Origin: Balamuthia mandrillaris
Taxonomy: Eukaryota; Discosea; Longamoebia; Balamuthiidae
Length of the DNA: 64,000 nt
Assembly: GCA_031835245.1 (NCBI GenBank)
Contig: JAVKOQ010000035.1
Span: forward strand, 186,001 to 250,000
Direction of reading: 5' to 3'
Shown piece by piece: positions 12,661 to 24,319 of this stretch (its first letter is position 1; every line of letters begins with the position of its first letter). A program made the position numbers and the translations under genes. The notes beneath the pieces were generated by a model. The model saw only the letters and a list, made by a program, of their open reading frames with translations. It did no database searches and was not told the DNA's origin.

Positions 12661-13664
12661 ATCTCAGTTTATTCTAAATGTTACTGTTTTGAAAACAGGA
12701 AATCGCTTTAGTGATATCCCTGCCGAAATATGTCAACTGAGCACGCTGCAACAACTGTTTCTGGGATGGAACGACCTCACACGAGTGGATCCATCTATTG
12801 GCAATCTGGCTCGTCTCACTTCCCTCCATCTCTCTGGCAACAGAATTCAAGAACTGCCGGAGGAAATTCGGACCATGAAAGCCCTGAAGGAGCTCTATTT
12901 GGCTGGCAACGAACTGAGCGCGCTGCCTGAGAGCATGTGCGAGCTGAGGGGTCTAGAAAAACTGGACCTGCGCTACAACAAGCTCGTCTACATTCCTGCC
13001 GGGCTGAGGGCTCTTAACTTCCTTGAAAGGCTCAACCTGCAGGACAATCCTCCTTTCTCCGTCCCCAAAGAACTCTATGATAAGAAGAACTTGCACGTGG
13101 AGGAAGGTGGAGGAGTACAGAGCTCTCGTTTCCAAGTGGTGCAGGCCGACATGCAGGGCAGGCGATGGAACATGGAGGACGCTGTCGTTTGCACGGTCAA
13201 CTACAGGAACATTGCAGAGAACGAGTACGTGGCGGTATTTGATGGACATGGCGGAGATAAGGCAGCGCTCCAAGCTGCAAAGAGGCATCCCGAAATTCTG
13301 GCTGAGGAGTTGAAAACCTTTTGTGGAGGTAATTTTTTTTGTTGTGTTCTTTATTTGTTTTATTATATATTTTTTTAACAATTTTTTAAACAACAAACAC
13401 TAGTTCCGGCCAAAGCAGGGATGGAAGATGAGGACGACGTGTTTGAGGCCCTTAAATCTTCCTTCATTAAATGCTCCAAAGAAATGACGCCCGAACTTAT
13501 CAAGAGAAGCGGCACCACCGCCATTGTCTCCGTTATACTCGGCAACAAAATGTACGTGGCCAACGTCGGAGACAGTCGTGCCGTCTCCTACAAAAACGGC
13601 AAAGTCATCCGTGTCAGTCTTGACCACAAACCCGATCTCCCCGAAGAGGAGGTATTTGCTTCCT

Positions 13665-13706
<42 letters not shown>

Positions 13707-14102
13707 CCTTCATCATACCTCTTTACTTTTCGTTATTTCTTACACCGACAAAAAAACTTTTAAACACCAAAGAAACGGATCAGGAATTTGGGTGGCTTTG
13801 TCAGCCCCAACGGCAGAGTGGTGGGCATGTTGGCGGTGAGCCGAGCCTTTGGAGACATCGACCTGCAGCCCTTCGTCTCGGCGGACCCCTTTGTCGACGT
13901 GTATGACATTAGCGACCCGCCCGACTTCTTGATCATGGCCTGCGATGGCGTGTGGGACGTCATCAGCGATGAGACGGCGTGCGAGATCGTGGCCTCGGAG
14001 CCTGATCTGGTTCGAGCGGCCATGAAGCTGCGGGACCTGGCCTACCTCTTTGGCAGTCAGGACAACATTAGCGTGGTGCTGTTGAGGTTCAAGGCGGAGT
14101 AA
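11106..14102 (+). CDS. Leucine-rich-repeat PP2C-type protein phosphatase
   Basis: Six exons (11106-11552, 11972-12202, 12317-12584, 12699-13328, 13404-13651, 13773-14102) give 717 aa in one frame. The N-terminus MGNLTSF fits N-myristoylation, implying membrane attachment. About 15 LRRs follow (for example LTTLNLSVNKLKFLPQSL, LTSLHLSGNRIQELPEEI). A complete PP2C domain comes next: WNMEDAV, FDGHGG, GTTAIV, VANVGDSRAV, DHKPDLPEE, GGFV, LAVSRAFGD, ACDGVWDV, SQDNISV. The acidic metal ligands are all present, so it should be an active Mg/Mn-dependent Ser/Thr phosphatase. The order resembles PHLPP without its PH domain, or the LRR-PP2C part of fungal adenylate cyclase. Intron 1 (419 bp) is mostly a CTT microsatellite. 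Confidence 0.93.
11660..11930 (+). repeat. Intronic (CTT)n microsatellite, about 270 bp
   Basis: An almost pure CTT array interrupted by TTTC and TTG units fills intron 1 of the LRR-PP2C gene. It is pyrimidine-rich on the sense strand, and it produces apparent open frames of Ser, Phe or Leu that are not genes. Confidence 0.95.
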
Positions 14103-14370
14103 CGTCGGCAAAGGAAGATCTGTTATTTTTTTTTTATACTTTAAAACAAAGATGTTCTTGTATTCACTTTAACGAGCCTATTTACTTTCTCCTTTTTATT
14201 TTGGAGGACCAAAATGAGAAATGCTAATTTTTTGTTTGGTCGACAAAAATGTAATGGTCAAATAAATCGGGGAAGAGAAAAAGGGGAAAACCAAGAGAGA
14301 GAGAGCAGACAGAGAGAGAAGAGTAACAAAGCAGACCATTTTTTTTTTTTTGTTGGTGTGGTTCTGATTT

Positions 14371-15145
14371 ATGACGGACACAACGGACTTGTCGGAGATA
14401 AGAGGGGAGGAGTCCTCTACTTTTGACGATGTGAGCGGAAGCTTCTTCCGGAGGTGCGTGGAAGACCTGCAAAGAATCAAAAAGGAGCAGCAACAGAATA
14501 AGGAGAATGGGACGACAACAGCAGAAGCAGCGGGATCAGAGAAAAAGGAACCAACAAAGAAGAAGACCACCCGAAAGAAGCGAACCTCCAAAGGACCCTC
14601 CGACGAGGAGAGGAAGAGAAAGGCACAGGAGGAGAAAGAAAGGAAAATGATGGAGGACGGCATGGCCAAGGAAATGTGGGACATTGACTTTGAGGACTTG
14701 GAGTTTGGGAAGATGATAGGGAGGGGCAACTTTGGGAAGGTCTACCAAGGGGAGTACGTCGGCACACCAGTGGCCATCAAAAAATTGGAAAATGACCAAC
14801 TGGACGAGAAGCTTACCCAGAAATACGCCGAACGAGAGCTCAACACCCTCAAGTAACGCTCTTTTTTTTTTCACTCTTTTTTTTTCCAAGTTTTTCTCAC
14901 CACTTTTTTTTGTGTGCCACGCTTTGAAGAAATCTGCACCACCCAAATGTTGTTCAGGTTAGTAGGTTTTTTAGTTTTGTTGTGTTGTTTAAGCTCTCTT
15001 TGTTTTTTTCTGACTTGCTTGGGTGGTTTGTTTGTTAGTTGATCGGACTCTGTAAAGACAAGTCAGACGTTTACATCATCACTGAATGGTACATTCAGCT
15101 TTACCAATTGTTCTGCTCTTTCTTTGTTCTGACTTCTCTCTCACC

Positions 15146-15189
<44 letters not shown>

Positions 15190-16204
15190 GCTATGCATAC
15201 TTGCTTATGGAACAAGGGTGAGTGGAGGAGACCTCAAATCGATCATAAAGAACCCAGCTCAGCAGTTGACATGGAGGAGAAAGCTGCAAATAGCAAAGGA
15301 CGTGGCCACGGCGATGGCCTTCCTCCACAAGAAGAAGTTGATCCACAGAGACCTGAAACCAGCCAACTTGTTGGCCACGGAGCACGGCACCATCAAAGTG
15401 TGCGATCTTGGCTTCTCTCGAACCTATGATGAGAAGCAAAAGTATATGACCATTGCTGGCTCAGTACGTCACCTCTTTGCGTCTTTCCTCTTCGTTCTTC
15501 CTTCATTCCTCATTCTTCTTCATTTCTTGTTCGTCTTCTACTATCTTCTTTCTCCCATTGCTGGAACCGGTGTTGACATTGATACTCTCATTAGGCTACT
15601 TGGATGGCACCAGAGGGTGATTCTTACATCTTCTTCCTTGTTATTTGCTTTCTATTCGCTAACTAGAGTGTTGTCTTCAGTGATAATGGGAGATCAGTAC
15701 GACTCCTCCGCTGACGTATACAGCTACGGTTGTATCCTCATCTCTCTCCTGTCTCGCCAAAAGATGCCCAAGCGCTCTCCCGCGTCTCGATTCGGCTTCA
15801 AGATGGAGCAGGTGCTGGGTATGATGCCACCTAGCTGTCCTCTTGCTCTCTCCGCATTGATGGCCAACTGTTTGAACGTGGAGCCTTCTCTTCGTCCCAC
15901 CTTTCGCGATGTGCTCGTTGAACTCAAGTCGTTACTGGAAGAACTGCCTGAAGAACTGTTGGACTCAGAACCTTCATCATCATCAACAGCAGTGCCAGCT
16001 ACGCAGAAGAATTCTTCTAGCGGTGGTCAGCAACAACCAACGGCAGCAGCAGGCAAGAAAAAGGACGAAGAAAAAGTGGCGGAAGAAAAAGGAAAGCAAA
16101 AGGGAGAGAAAGAGGAGGGAGTAACAGGAAGCGAGTTGAAGAAAAATAGAGGGCTTGCTACGCTGATGGCTTACCTTGAACGAGATACGGAGCAAGAAAA
16201 CTGA
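14371..16204 (+). CDS. Tyrosine-kinase-like (TKL) protein kinase
   Basis: Six exons: 14371-14852, 14930-14957, 15039-15088, 15217-15463, 15595-15616, 15681-16204 (450 aa). Two are micro-exons of 28 and 22 nt. A Lys/Glu-rich N-terminus (to about residue 105) precedes the kinase domain. Domain motifs: IGRGNFGKVYQGEY, VAIKKL, LHHPNVVQLIGLC, IITEW, HRDLKPANLL, CDLGFSR, ATWMAPEVI, SADVYSYGCIL, EPSLRPTF. The tryptophan in ATWMAPE and the SYG motif mark the TKL group common in amoebozoans. The activation motif is DLG instead of DFG, a tolerated variant, and all catalytic residues remain. A charged tail of about 80 residues follows. Confidence 0.92.
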
Positions 16205-16302
16205 AAGGGTATCTTTTGTAATTGTTTCCTTCTTTCTTATGCAACACGTAACACGAGTTTGAAAGAGAAAACAAGCAGTAACAGAAGGAGGAGTACTTAT
16301 TA

Positions 16303-17377
16303 TTATTCGGACTTCCAAGCCGAGACTAACTCTTGAATAGAAGCTCCATCTGCCAGTTCTACAGGAGTGGCACCATCATTGCTTTGCACATCCACTTTTG
16401 CGCCACTTTCAAGCAAGAGTCTGACAATTGCTTCATTCTCTGATAAACAAGCATAGTGTAGTGGCGTCTTTGGTACACCCAAAAAAGGATGAGACTCAGA
16501 GAAGAAGAAGAAGAGCAGGAAAAGGTACCATTCCTTCGACATCCTGTACATTAACTACAGAGGCACCTCCTCGCTGTAACAACTTTTGAATCATTTCCGC
16601 GTTTCCTATTGTTCATTTACTTTCAGGTGAGCAGGGGATAGAGAAAGGGAGAGAGAGAAGAATCACCTCTATCAGCAGCCCAGTGAAGAACGGTTCGTCC
16701 TTCACTATCCTGATGACCGATGGTGTAGCGCTTCTCTTCTAGCAACTGCAACACATGCTGCCAATCTTGCTCGCCTGCATAGTAGCAAGTATCTTTCTCT
16801 TGTTCCTCATCATCACTGTCATAATCGCTGCACAGAGAGTTTGAGTGTTAAGCGGTTTTTGTTGTTTGTAAAAAATAGCGAGAATACCGAACCTGGAGTC
16901 GTCCTCATCGTCACTCATGGTGGGCCTGCTGAAGACCACCATCCCTTTCTTTTTGGGCGGTGCCGCTGGTGGCGGTGCCGTCTGTTCTTGTCCCTTTTCA
17001 TCTTTCTTCGCCTTCCAGCTTGGCACCAGCTGACCGACCAACTCGACGTAGTCTTGCATCGCTTTCTCTTTGCTCATGTCTCCCAACCTGTTCCAAGCGT
17101 TCCATTTTTCTTTGCCTTTGTTTGTTCCGTATTAAACCAAAACTGAAGAGACAAAAAAAAACTGAAAGTGGGGAGAGAGATTTAGAAAAAGTAATCGCTT
17201 GCCAACAAAGTCAAAGAAGCCAGGCTTCGGGGCGTTGCATCGGCCCAAGGAGGCTTGCTTGAAGAGGCCATAGAGAGACAACTGCTTGTCTGTGTCAAAC
17301 GCAAAGTTGTTCTTGTTCTCGTTGAGGAAGTTAACCGCTTCTTGAAACCGGCTTTGCGTGGCGCTGTCTACTTCCAT
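16303..17377 (-). CDS. Acyl-CoA-binding domain protein with ankyrin repeats (ACBD6-like)
   Basis: It begins MEVDSATQSRFQEAV at 17377. An N-terminal acyl-CoA-binding domain carries LSLYGLFKQASLG and FFDFVG, then KWNAWNRLGDMSKEKAM and YVELV, the signature helices that bind the CoA adenine and acyl chain. A Pro/Lys linker and acidic segment follow, then ankyrin repeats (EGRTVLHWAADRGNAEMIQKLL, TPLHYACLSENEAIVRLLLESGA, DGATPVELA). ACBD6 has this order; it binds long-chain acyl-CoA in the cytosol and nucleus. The first intron (17202-17116) seems to start with GC, since only that junction keeps the ACBP frame. Convergent with the TKL kinase, 99 bp apart. Confidence 0.87.
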
Positions 17378-17527
17378 CCCTCCTCTTTTTCTTCTTCGTT
17401 CACTGCAATTTCACGACGACGCGACTAACATCGGTCTCGGGTTCGACCTACCGCAGCGATATATTGTCATTCAAAGGGAAAAATTGAAACGACGCGAAAA
17501 AAAAGAGTAAAAAAAGAAAAGAAGGGA

Positions 17528-20150
17528 ATGTTGCGGTCGTCGGTCCCTCCTCGTTCGCAGGTCCCGCTTTTCGCTGGCAAAGGAACACAATATCTGTTCG
17601 CTCCTTCCTTTACCACCTCATACTCGCTACGCGGTTACTCTTCTTCCTCGTCCTCAGATGAGGTTCGCGCTGATCACTCCCGCTACTATCTTCTTCTTCT
17701 TCTTCTTCTTCTTCTTCTTCTTCTTCGTCTTCTGCTTATAAACTACTCACAGAACTCTTTTCGCTAAACAGACGCCCGCAGTGCTAAGGAGTACTTCATG
17801 GTTTGGCAAGAAAGACAGGGACGGCTTCCTCCACCGCAGCTGGATGCGGAACCAAGGCCTTCCGGACCACCTCTTTGATGGCCGCCCGGTCATCGGCATA
17901 TGCAACACATGGTCGGAGCTCACCCCTTGCAATGCCCATTTCAGAAAGCTGGCGGAGCACGTGAAGAGAGGGGTGTGGGAGATGGGCGCTCTTCCGTTGG
18001 AGTTTCCTGTAACGTCGCTGGGAGAAACGTTGATGAGACCCACTGCCATGCTCTTCAGGAACCTTGCTTCCATGTAAGCGACAATCCCATTAGTTGTTTG
18101 TTTGTTGGTCTTATTGATGAAATGCAGGGATGTGGAAGAAACTATTCGCTCCAACCCTTTGGATGGAGTGGTGTTGCTCACAGGTTGTGACAAGACTACG
18201 CCTTCGTTGGTAATGGGTGCGCTTAGTGTAGATCTTCCTACCATCGTTATACCTGGAGGACCCATGCTCAACGGTCGCTGGAGAAACCAACAGATTGGTG
18301 AGAACTTTGTTATTGCTAGTTCTGCCTGTTCTTACTGCTCTTGTTCTTGTTCTTCTTCATTATGTCATTCTTTCCTAGGGTCCGGTACACACGTTTGGAA
18401 GTTTGCAGAGATGATGAGGGCAAATGAGATGACACAAGAAGAGTTCAACGAGGCAGAGTGTTGCATGTCGCGGTCAGCAGGTCATTGCATGGTGATGGGA
18501 ACGGCTTCGACAATGGCGTGCATGGTTGAGTCTTTAGGTTTGACACTTCCTGGGGGAGCAGCCATACCTGCTGTAGATTCTAGAAGATATGCATTTGCAC
18601 ACATGACCGGTATGCACTTCATTTTTTCGTGTATTATTCTTGCAAGTTGCTTCTCTTAACGGTATTATTTTCACAGGAAGAAGAATAGTGGAAATGGTGA
18701 AAGAGGACTTGAAATTGTCGAAAGTATTGGATAGAAGGTCTTTTGAAAATGCAATCCGTGTAAACGGCGCCATCGGAGGTATGAACTGGTTAAACCTTCT
18801 CTCGCTACCTCTTATAGTTGTTACCATCTAATCTCTCTTTCTAAAATAATAACACGAAGGTTCAACGAACGCGGTGGTGCATTTGTTGGCAATAGCAGGC
18901 CGGTTGGACTGGAAGAATGTTCCCCATAAAGCAGGTCAGGAAGGCGTAACTCTGTTGGATTGGGATGAATTAGGCAAAGATGTCCCCTGTCTTCTGAACC
19001 TTCAACCTTCTGGTACTTGCTTTGTTCCTGTTCTTCGTTTCTTTTATTTTTCTTTCTCATTTCTTCAATGGAATAGGAGAATACTTGATGGAAGACTTTT
19101 ACTATGCCGGAGGCCTCCCGGCAGTGATGAAAGAACTTGCGAAAGGGAAATTACTGAGGGAGGATGCAATGACGGTCTCTGGAAAGACGATGGGGGAAAA
19201 CTTAGCGGAAGTAAAGAACTGGAATACTCAGGTGGTGACCACGTTGGAAGCTCCTTTCAAAAAGCATGGAGGGATAATTGTATTAAGAGGTTCTAATCTT
19301 TCTTTTTTTTTTTCTTATTGTGGCAACCAACTGATCTAGAGACAAAAATAGGCAACCTTGCCCCGGATGGTGTTGTGCTAAAGCCATCAGCAGCTTCGCC
19401 ACATCTTATGAACCACAAAGGACGAGCGGTGGTCTTTGAAAACATTGAAGACCTTCGAGCTCGCACTGACGATCCAGTCCTCGACATTGACGAGAACTGT
19501 GTGATGGTATTGAAGAATTGCGGACCGAAAGGTTATCCTGGTATGCTAGCTATCACATACCCAAAGAGTGAAGGGGCTCATTTGTTTGTTGTTGTTCTCA
19601 GGAATGGCGGAAGTGGGAAATATGCCACTGCCTAAGAAGTTGCTGGAAAAAGGTGTCAAAGACTTGGTTCGTATCTCGGATGCTAGAATGAGCGGTACAG
19701 CCTATGGAACGGTCTTGTTGCATACTTCACCTGAAGCTGCTATTGGTGGTCCGCTTGCTCTCGTTAAAGACGGAGGTATCTACCTTCTTACCTTTCTTCC
19801 TAATCTTTCTTGTCGTTTTTTGTCCTTCTTACTTTTCAGTCTCTTTGTGCTCTTCCATCGCTTCTTCTCCCTTCACATCTATTTTCTCATCTATGAACTA
19901 ACTAACAACTGTTGCAGACATCATCGAAATAGACAGCAATAATCGCCGCATTCACTTACACGTGGATGAGGCAGAGCTCCAAAGCAGAGCAAAGCAATGG
20001 CAGCCACCAGCCGCTCCTCCCACAGAGCAAGGAGGCCACCGAGGATACGTCGCTCTCTATCGCAAGCACGTGCAGCAGGCCCACCTCGGTGCGGATTTTG
20101 ACTTTTTGGTTGGCAGCAGCGGGCACTACATCCCCAGAGAGAACCATTGA
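17528..20150 (+). CDS. IlvD/Edd-family sugar-acid dehydratase
   Basis: Iron-sulfur dehydratase of the dihydroxy-acid/sugar-acid family. Cluster-type cysteines appear in GICNTWSELTPCNAHF, LTGCDKTTPSL and the ECCMSRSAGHCMVMG region. The catalytic-loop region reads RISDARMSGTAYGTVLLH, the form seen in L-arabinonate/D-xylonate-type dehydratases. The valine-pathway dihydroxy-acid dehydratase has DGRFSGGT-like sequence instead. The C-terminus, DFLVGSSGHYIPRENH, also fits the sugar-acid group. The first exon (45 residues, Ser/Arg-rich, ending SSSSSDE) is a plausible mitochondrial targeting sequence. About ten exons. The likely reaction is dehydration of an aldonate to a 2-keto-3-deoxy acid; the exact sugar is not determined, and a role in valine/isoleucine synthesis is the alternative. 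Confidence 0.88.
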
Positions 20151-20480
20151 GCTCAGGACATAAAAAAGAAGAACAAGGAGAGGAGGAGAAGGAGAAGGAG
20201 AAGGAGAAGGAGAAGGAGAAGGAGAAGGAGAAGGAGAAGGAGAAGGAGAAGGAGAAGAAAGGTGAAGAACAAGAAGAAGTGGTGTAATTTTAAAAAGCCA
20301 AAAAGCAAGAAAGCAAGAAAGGAACATGAAGGCAAGGACCACAAGGGAAGGGATCGGGCCTTTACAACGCAGCGATCAGTTGTAAAAGCGAGTTGTGCGG
20401 TAATGAGGGCAACATTAATAAAACAAAAAACGTGCTTTGCTAGTCACCCGCCTCCGGAGTAGTTGTTGCGTTGCCGGACT
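20151..20480. other. Intergenic: 3' end of dehydratase and 5' leader of next gene
   Basis: It includes a GGAGAA hexamer array at about 20183-20256 (roughly 12 near-perfect copies), purine-rich on the strand of both flanking genes, and an AATAAA element near 20415. I see no coding frame that matches a protein family. Confidence 0.55.
20183..20256 (+). repeat. (GGAGAA)n hexanucleotide array
   Basis: About twelve near-perfect tandem GGAGAA units lie just 3' of the dehydratase stop. It is purine-rich on the sense strand, unlike the pyrimidine-rich arrays inside introns. Confidence 0.9.
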
Positions 20481-20646
20481 ATGGTGTTCTTACGAGGCTC
20501 AAAAGAGCCAAAAGACAAGAACGAAGGAACTAAGGTTACACAAGAAATGTGGCGCAAGTTGAACAAGAAAGAAGAAGCAAAGCTTCCACGGGGTTTGTTG
20601 TTGTCCTGTTGCCTGTTCTTCTGCTTTTTTGCTAGTAGTAGTTCTG

Positions 20647-20693
<47 letters not shown>

Positions 20694-23600
20694 TGTAAAA
20701 ACAAAAATGGAGAATAACGAAAACGATTCAAAAAAAAAGTTGCAGCGGAGGAGTTTCATTTGTCGGTGTTGGCCACTGGCAATACTCTTGCTCAGGTGCT
20801 GCCTGTGGATGCCCTCGGGGCGGCCTGCCCTCCCTCCCGAACGGAAGCGTGCATTGGTGGTATCGCCAGGTGCGTTTCTCTCCCTCTCTTCCTCTCACTC
20901 TCCGTTCTTTTCTGCGTTCTTTTCCTCTTCTCTGTTGCGACGTGTGACGGTGTGTTAGGAGAGCAACAGCAATCGAACAAGTGAGGGCAGAGGAGGAGCA
21001 CACCTTGCTCCTAGAGGCCGGAAGTCTTTTTCAAGGTTTGTAACACTCAAAACTTTGCGTAGTAGTAACTCTCCTTTTTTATTTTTTAAAAAAACAAACA
21101 TTTTTATGTGCAAAGGTTCTTTGTATTATTTCCTGTTTGAAGGCGAAGAGTTGGCCTTCTACTACCGACGTCTTGGTTTGTACCCCTCTTGTTGTGCTTT
21201 GTTTGTTTTTGTTTGTGCTGCCCTACTTCTCCCTGCTTTGTTTTGTTTATCATTCTTGCTTCGCTTCTTGCTCTATCCAACAGGCTATGATGCAATTTGT
21301 CTGTCGCTGAGAGAGTTTTTTTCTGGGATTGACATTGTACTTCTTCTTGTTCTTGTTCTTGTTCCTGTTCTTGTTCCTGTTCTTCTTCTTGTTCTTCTTC
21401 TTCTTGTTCTTCTTCTTCTTCTTCTTCTTCTTCTTCTTCTTGTTCTTGTTCTTCTTGTTCTTGTTCTTCTTCTTCTTCTTCTTCTTCTTCTTCTTCTTCT
21501 TGTTCTTCTTCTTCTTCTTCTTCTTCTTCTTCTTCTTCTTCTTCTTCTTCTTCTTCTTCTCTCTGTCTCTTTCGCTCGCTTCCACCCTCTCTGACGTGGA
21601 TCAAATTTTGTTTTATTTTGCCAACAAAGCTATCAAGGTTCATAGACGAGTCGGGGGTTGTGGTGGTCAGCGCCAATCTCGATGTCTCAGGCGAAGAGCG
21701 GTTGGTCGGCAAAGTGAAGCCGTACCACATCTTTCCTGTTGGCAACCACAGCGTTGGCTTCACTGGAGAAATTGATCCGTTGGTCACTCGAGGAGGTTTG
21801 TCTTGCTCTTTTACATGTGACGGAGATATGTTAAAACACAGTCTACACAATAGGAGTATCAGAGGCTGGAAACGTAACCACCATCTCTTCTGTTGAAGGC
21901 ATTCGTTTGGCTGTTGCTGCCATGTTGGATAAAGGAGGTACTTGTTTTATTGGTGTTTAACCACTTGTTCTTGTAAAATTGGCCTGTGGCACTGATTTTG
22001 TTTTGTTTAACGCAGTGGACAAAATAATAGTGGCGGTGACAACAAGAGACAAAACACTGGTCTCCACCATCCAAAACCAGATCTACGGCATCGACCTCAT
22101 CATTGCCTCCAATGTTGACGTGGTCGATGAGGAAGAGCTCATTCCTTCACGATCACGGACGCCTTGGAGATCTTCGATTGGTTTCATGGAGACAGGGACA
22201 TTTGGCCGAGCTTTGGCCAGAGTGGATCTGGACTTCAACAACAAAGGGCTCATCACTTCTCTTTCTGGAGGTCCCATTTTGTTGGACTCCTCCATCCTGG
22301 AGAACGCAACAATCCAGGTAAGATACACTTCATTTATTTTTTTATTTTTTTTAATGAATAACTGCCAATGGTAAAATGTGAATGACAGGCAGATGTGGAG
22401 GAACGATATGAGTTGATCGAAGAAGCGTTTGGAGTGACGATAGGGTTTGCCACAGCGGAGTTCCCATGGGTTCGTGATGACTACTGCTATTTTCAGGAGT
22501 GTGAGCTTGGAAACTTTGTGACGGATGCAATATTGGCTTACACCAAGACGGGAAGCTTTTCCATTCCAGCTCAGATTGCTGTGGACAATGCTGGTGCCGC
22601 TGGGTTTGTGCCCTTTTATTTCATTTCCCTTTGTTCTCTTATCATTTCTGCTGCTGAAAATTATTTTCTTCGGTACAGTGCGGCAATACCAGCAGGAAAC
22701 ATCACACTGGGAACCATTGTCTCTGCATTCCCTTTCCACGTTACGGATACCCTGTCTGTTGTTTCCCTTAGAGGAGCAACTTTATGGAAAGCCATGGAGA
22801 ACAGCGTGGCTGAGGTAAGTCCTCATTACAACCCAAGCGTTCTGATGTTGAAGCAACAAGTCCATCACAAAAGGCAACAAATAGGGAGGTGCCTTCTGGG
22901 CGGTTTCTTCAAGTGTCTGGGTTGCATGTGGCTTGGAATCCTGATCAACCTGTTGGTCAACGCATCATCCACTTAGAGCTTCAGGTCTGTTTGCTATTTC
23001 GTTTTGTGTAGTAATGATTGAGTGACGATATTGATGATTTCGTTTCGTGTTTCAGAGGGAAGATGGAACCAGGACTCCAATCCAGAACGAAGGGACTTAC
23101 ATCGTGGCCATGCAAAGTTACCTCAGAGAAGGAGGAGACAACTTCACCATGTTCCGCGAAGATGTTCTCTCAGCTGCTGACCAAGGCCCCACTCTAATTC
23201 TGGTTCGTTTGCTCTTCTCTGTATATTTCCTTTCTCTATTTGGGGCTTTGTATTATCTGTTGTTTGGGTGATGTAATCTTATCCATCTTCGTTTGCACTA
23301 CAGCCAATAACAGAAGCGTTAAAGGTGCAAAAAAGAATCACACCAAGCATCCAAGGACGCATTGTGACCACATCGGAGGTCAGAACAAACTCTGAGGACA
23401 AGTCGGATGAGGACCTCAGCGATGAGAACATTGCGCTCATCGCTGCACTTGTTCCAACTGCCTTCATTTGTTTGTTGTTGTTGGCCTTTGGGGTGATTGG
23501 TTTGTGGGTTCGCAATCGATACAACAGCAAACGGCATCGAATCCAGTTGAAGCAACCCAACTTCAAAGAAATCACTTTTGCTGATACTTCAGCGTACCTT

Positions 23601-24282
23601 ACCCACTGCCCTTCTCCCTCTCTTTCTCCCTCCCGTCCCTCCCTCCCTCACTCTCTTTCTGATACCTTTGCTTTCCTTTTTTTTTTTTTGACGTTTCATC
23701 GTTACACTTTTCCGTTCATCTCATATTCCTTTCTTGTTTTACCCTAGTATCGATAAAGTAAAGGCTCCAGGAATAGGTTCTCCAGCACGACTGGATGTCT
23801 TTGAAAAGGTTCTGCTCCGTTTTTTCTCGTTTTCAAGGGAAAACAATAATGCTGAAGTAAAATGATATCTCATGATAACAGGTGATAGTGGACCCTTGTC
23901 TCATACAAGCGCTGTATGAAAGTGCCCCGGACAGAGAGCATTGGCCAATGCTCTCCAATGCTTTGGTCTGCGTGCACGCCACTGCTGTTCACTCCCCTGC
24001 TCATTTCGTGCTTCAACTTCTCTTGTTGGACCTTGATGCATCCAGTAAGTTCCCCTTATTTTTTTTTTTGCCACATATTGAATCTGATATGCAATGCTTG
24101 CAAACGACAGCCAACCAAGAGACCCTGTTGAGAGAAGACACATTGGCAACATTTTGCTTTCAGAACTTTGCTCGCACCGTCAGCCTTCCCTTTTTGTGGT
24201 CCACCTTTGCTTTCACCTTTGCTGAGCTTTATCGCAATTCCATTGAAAGCACCAAGAGACGGTTCCTTTTTGCCCTCTCTCC

Positions 24283-24319
<37 letters not shown>

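Noticed and set aside
17440-17460. tRNA B-box-like GGGTTCGACCT
   Set aside because: Flanks do not form a T-stem and no A-box or cloverleaf fits. The similar GGTTCGACC at 63262 fails for the same reason.
21104-21850. Glu/Lys-rich minus-strand frames
   Set aside because: Antisense of the TTC array and of the nucleotidase exons.
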